Shown here in pieces: positions 5,766-6,111 of a stretch of 6,111 nt of DNA. The number at the start of each line of letters is the position of its first letter. The first letter of the stretch is position 1. The position numbers were made by a program, and so were the translations under genes. The DNA is taken from the NCBI GenBank assembly GCA_937901055.1, contig CALCGO010000480.1:1-6111 (forward strand), given 5' to 3'. Origin of the DNA: an uncultured Rhodobacterales bacterium (lineage in GTDB: Bacteria > Pseudomonadota > Alphaproteobacteria > Rhodobacterales > Rhodobacteraceae). Under the pieces are notes generated by a model, which was not told the DNA's origin, ran no database searches, and saw only the letters and a list, made by a program, of their open reading frames with translations.

Positions 5766-6111
5766 TTAATCGCGACGCGGACGGCGAGGACGCTCGTCGC
5801 GGCTATTTTTGGCGATAACAACTGCCGATGGACCTTCTTCATGTGCGTCGACTTTGATAGTCATGACGCGCATTACATCTTCGTGCAAACGCATAAGGCG
5901 TTCCATTTCCTGAACGGCGTCGGTTGGCGCGTCGGATTTCACGAAGGCATAGTGGCCCTTGCGGTTTTTGTTAACTTTGTAGGCCATAGTTTTAAGGCCC
6001 CAGTATTCCGTATCAACGACTTTGCCGCCGTTGTCGGAAAGGATAGCGCCGAAGTGCTCGATGAGACCTTCAGCTTGCGCGTTGGACAAGTCCTGACGCG
6101 AAATAAATACG
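5766..6111 (-). CDS. rpsF: 30S ribosomal protein S6, 5' end outside the window
   Basis: S6 binds 16S rRNA in the central domain together with S18. The frame is open to the window edge and reads VFISRQDLSNAQAEGLIEHF at its start, so 114 complete codons are visible and only about the first six residues (usually ending YEH before VF) are missing. A TTG at 6089 should not be taken as the start, since recognisable S6 sequence continues upstream of it. The family motif TEYWGLKTMAYKVNKNRKGHY (about 42-62 of the visible part) is intact. The C-terminus is a short basic tail (RDERPRRPRRD) instead of the acidic tail seen in E. coli S6. It is the first gene of the S6-S18-L9 operon visible here; its promoter lies outside the window. 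Confidence 0.96.
   Translation of the reverse strand, partial: VFISRQDLSNAQAEGLIEHFGAILSDNGGKVVDTEYWGLKTMAYKVNKNRKGHYAFVKSDAPTDAVQEMERLMRLHEDVMRVMTIKVDAHEEGPSAVVIAKNSRDERPRRPRRD

Noticed and set aside
6087..6089. TTG as start of rpsF
   Set aside because: The frame continues upstream with recognisable S6 sequence (VFISRQD) to the window edge, so the gene is cut by the window.

Overview
The window is a compact, ordinary-looking piece of an alphaproteobacterial chromosome, most likely from the Rhodobacterales (Roseobacter-type). I base this on the gene order S6-S18-L9 followed by dnaB, alr and an MlaE/MlaF-type transporter pair, on the long acidic tail of L9, on two extra loops in DnaB, and on a moderate GC content judged by eye. 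These are family-level impressions from memory, not search results. Every gene I can support lies on the minus strand, so transcription runs from high to low coordinates, and coding density is very high.

Reading in the direction of transcription, positions 6111 to 4872 hold a ribosomal protein operon. It contains rpsF (S6, whose 5' end lies outside the window), rpsR (S18) and rplI (L9), with gaps of 16 and 11 bases and good ribosome binding sites. It ends in a strong rho-independent terminator at 4811-4846. Only 9 bases beyond this terminator starts a PAP2-family membrane phosphatase (4801-4169) with all three catalytic motifs intact. The 72-base gap at 4168-4097 follows. It holds a perfect 10-10-10 inverted repeat whose arms differ by one base from the DnaA-box consensus, a weak candidate promoter, and a strong Shine-Dalgarno sequence for the next gene.

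Positions 4096 to 21 hold a tightly packed four-gene unit: dnaB (replicative helicase), alr (alanine racemase), an MlaE-type permease and an MlaF-type ATPase. The junctions are TAATG (one base shared), TAG-C-ATG (one base apart) and ATGA (four bases overlapping), so the four genes are probably co-transcribed and translationally coupled. The last 20 bases (1-20) show no gene.

Functionally the window joins translation (S6, S18, L9), replication (DnaB) and envelope work: D-alanine for peptidoglycan, phospholipid transport across the envelope, and a lipid-phosphate phosphatase. I see no mobile element, CRISPR array, tRNA, rRNA or recognisable defence system, and nothing that amounts to a previously undescribed system. 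The most interesting non-coding signal is the dyad in front of dnaB.
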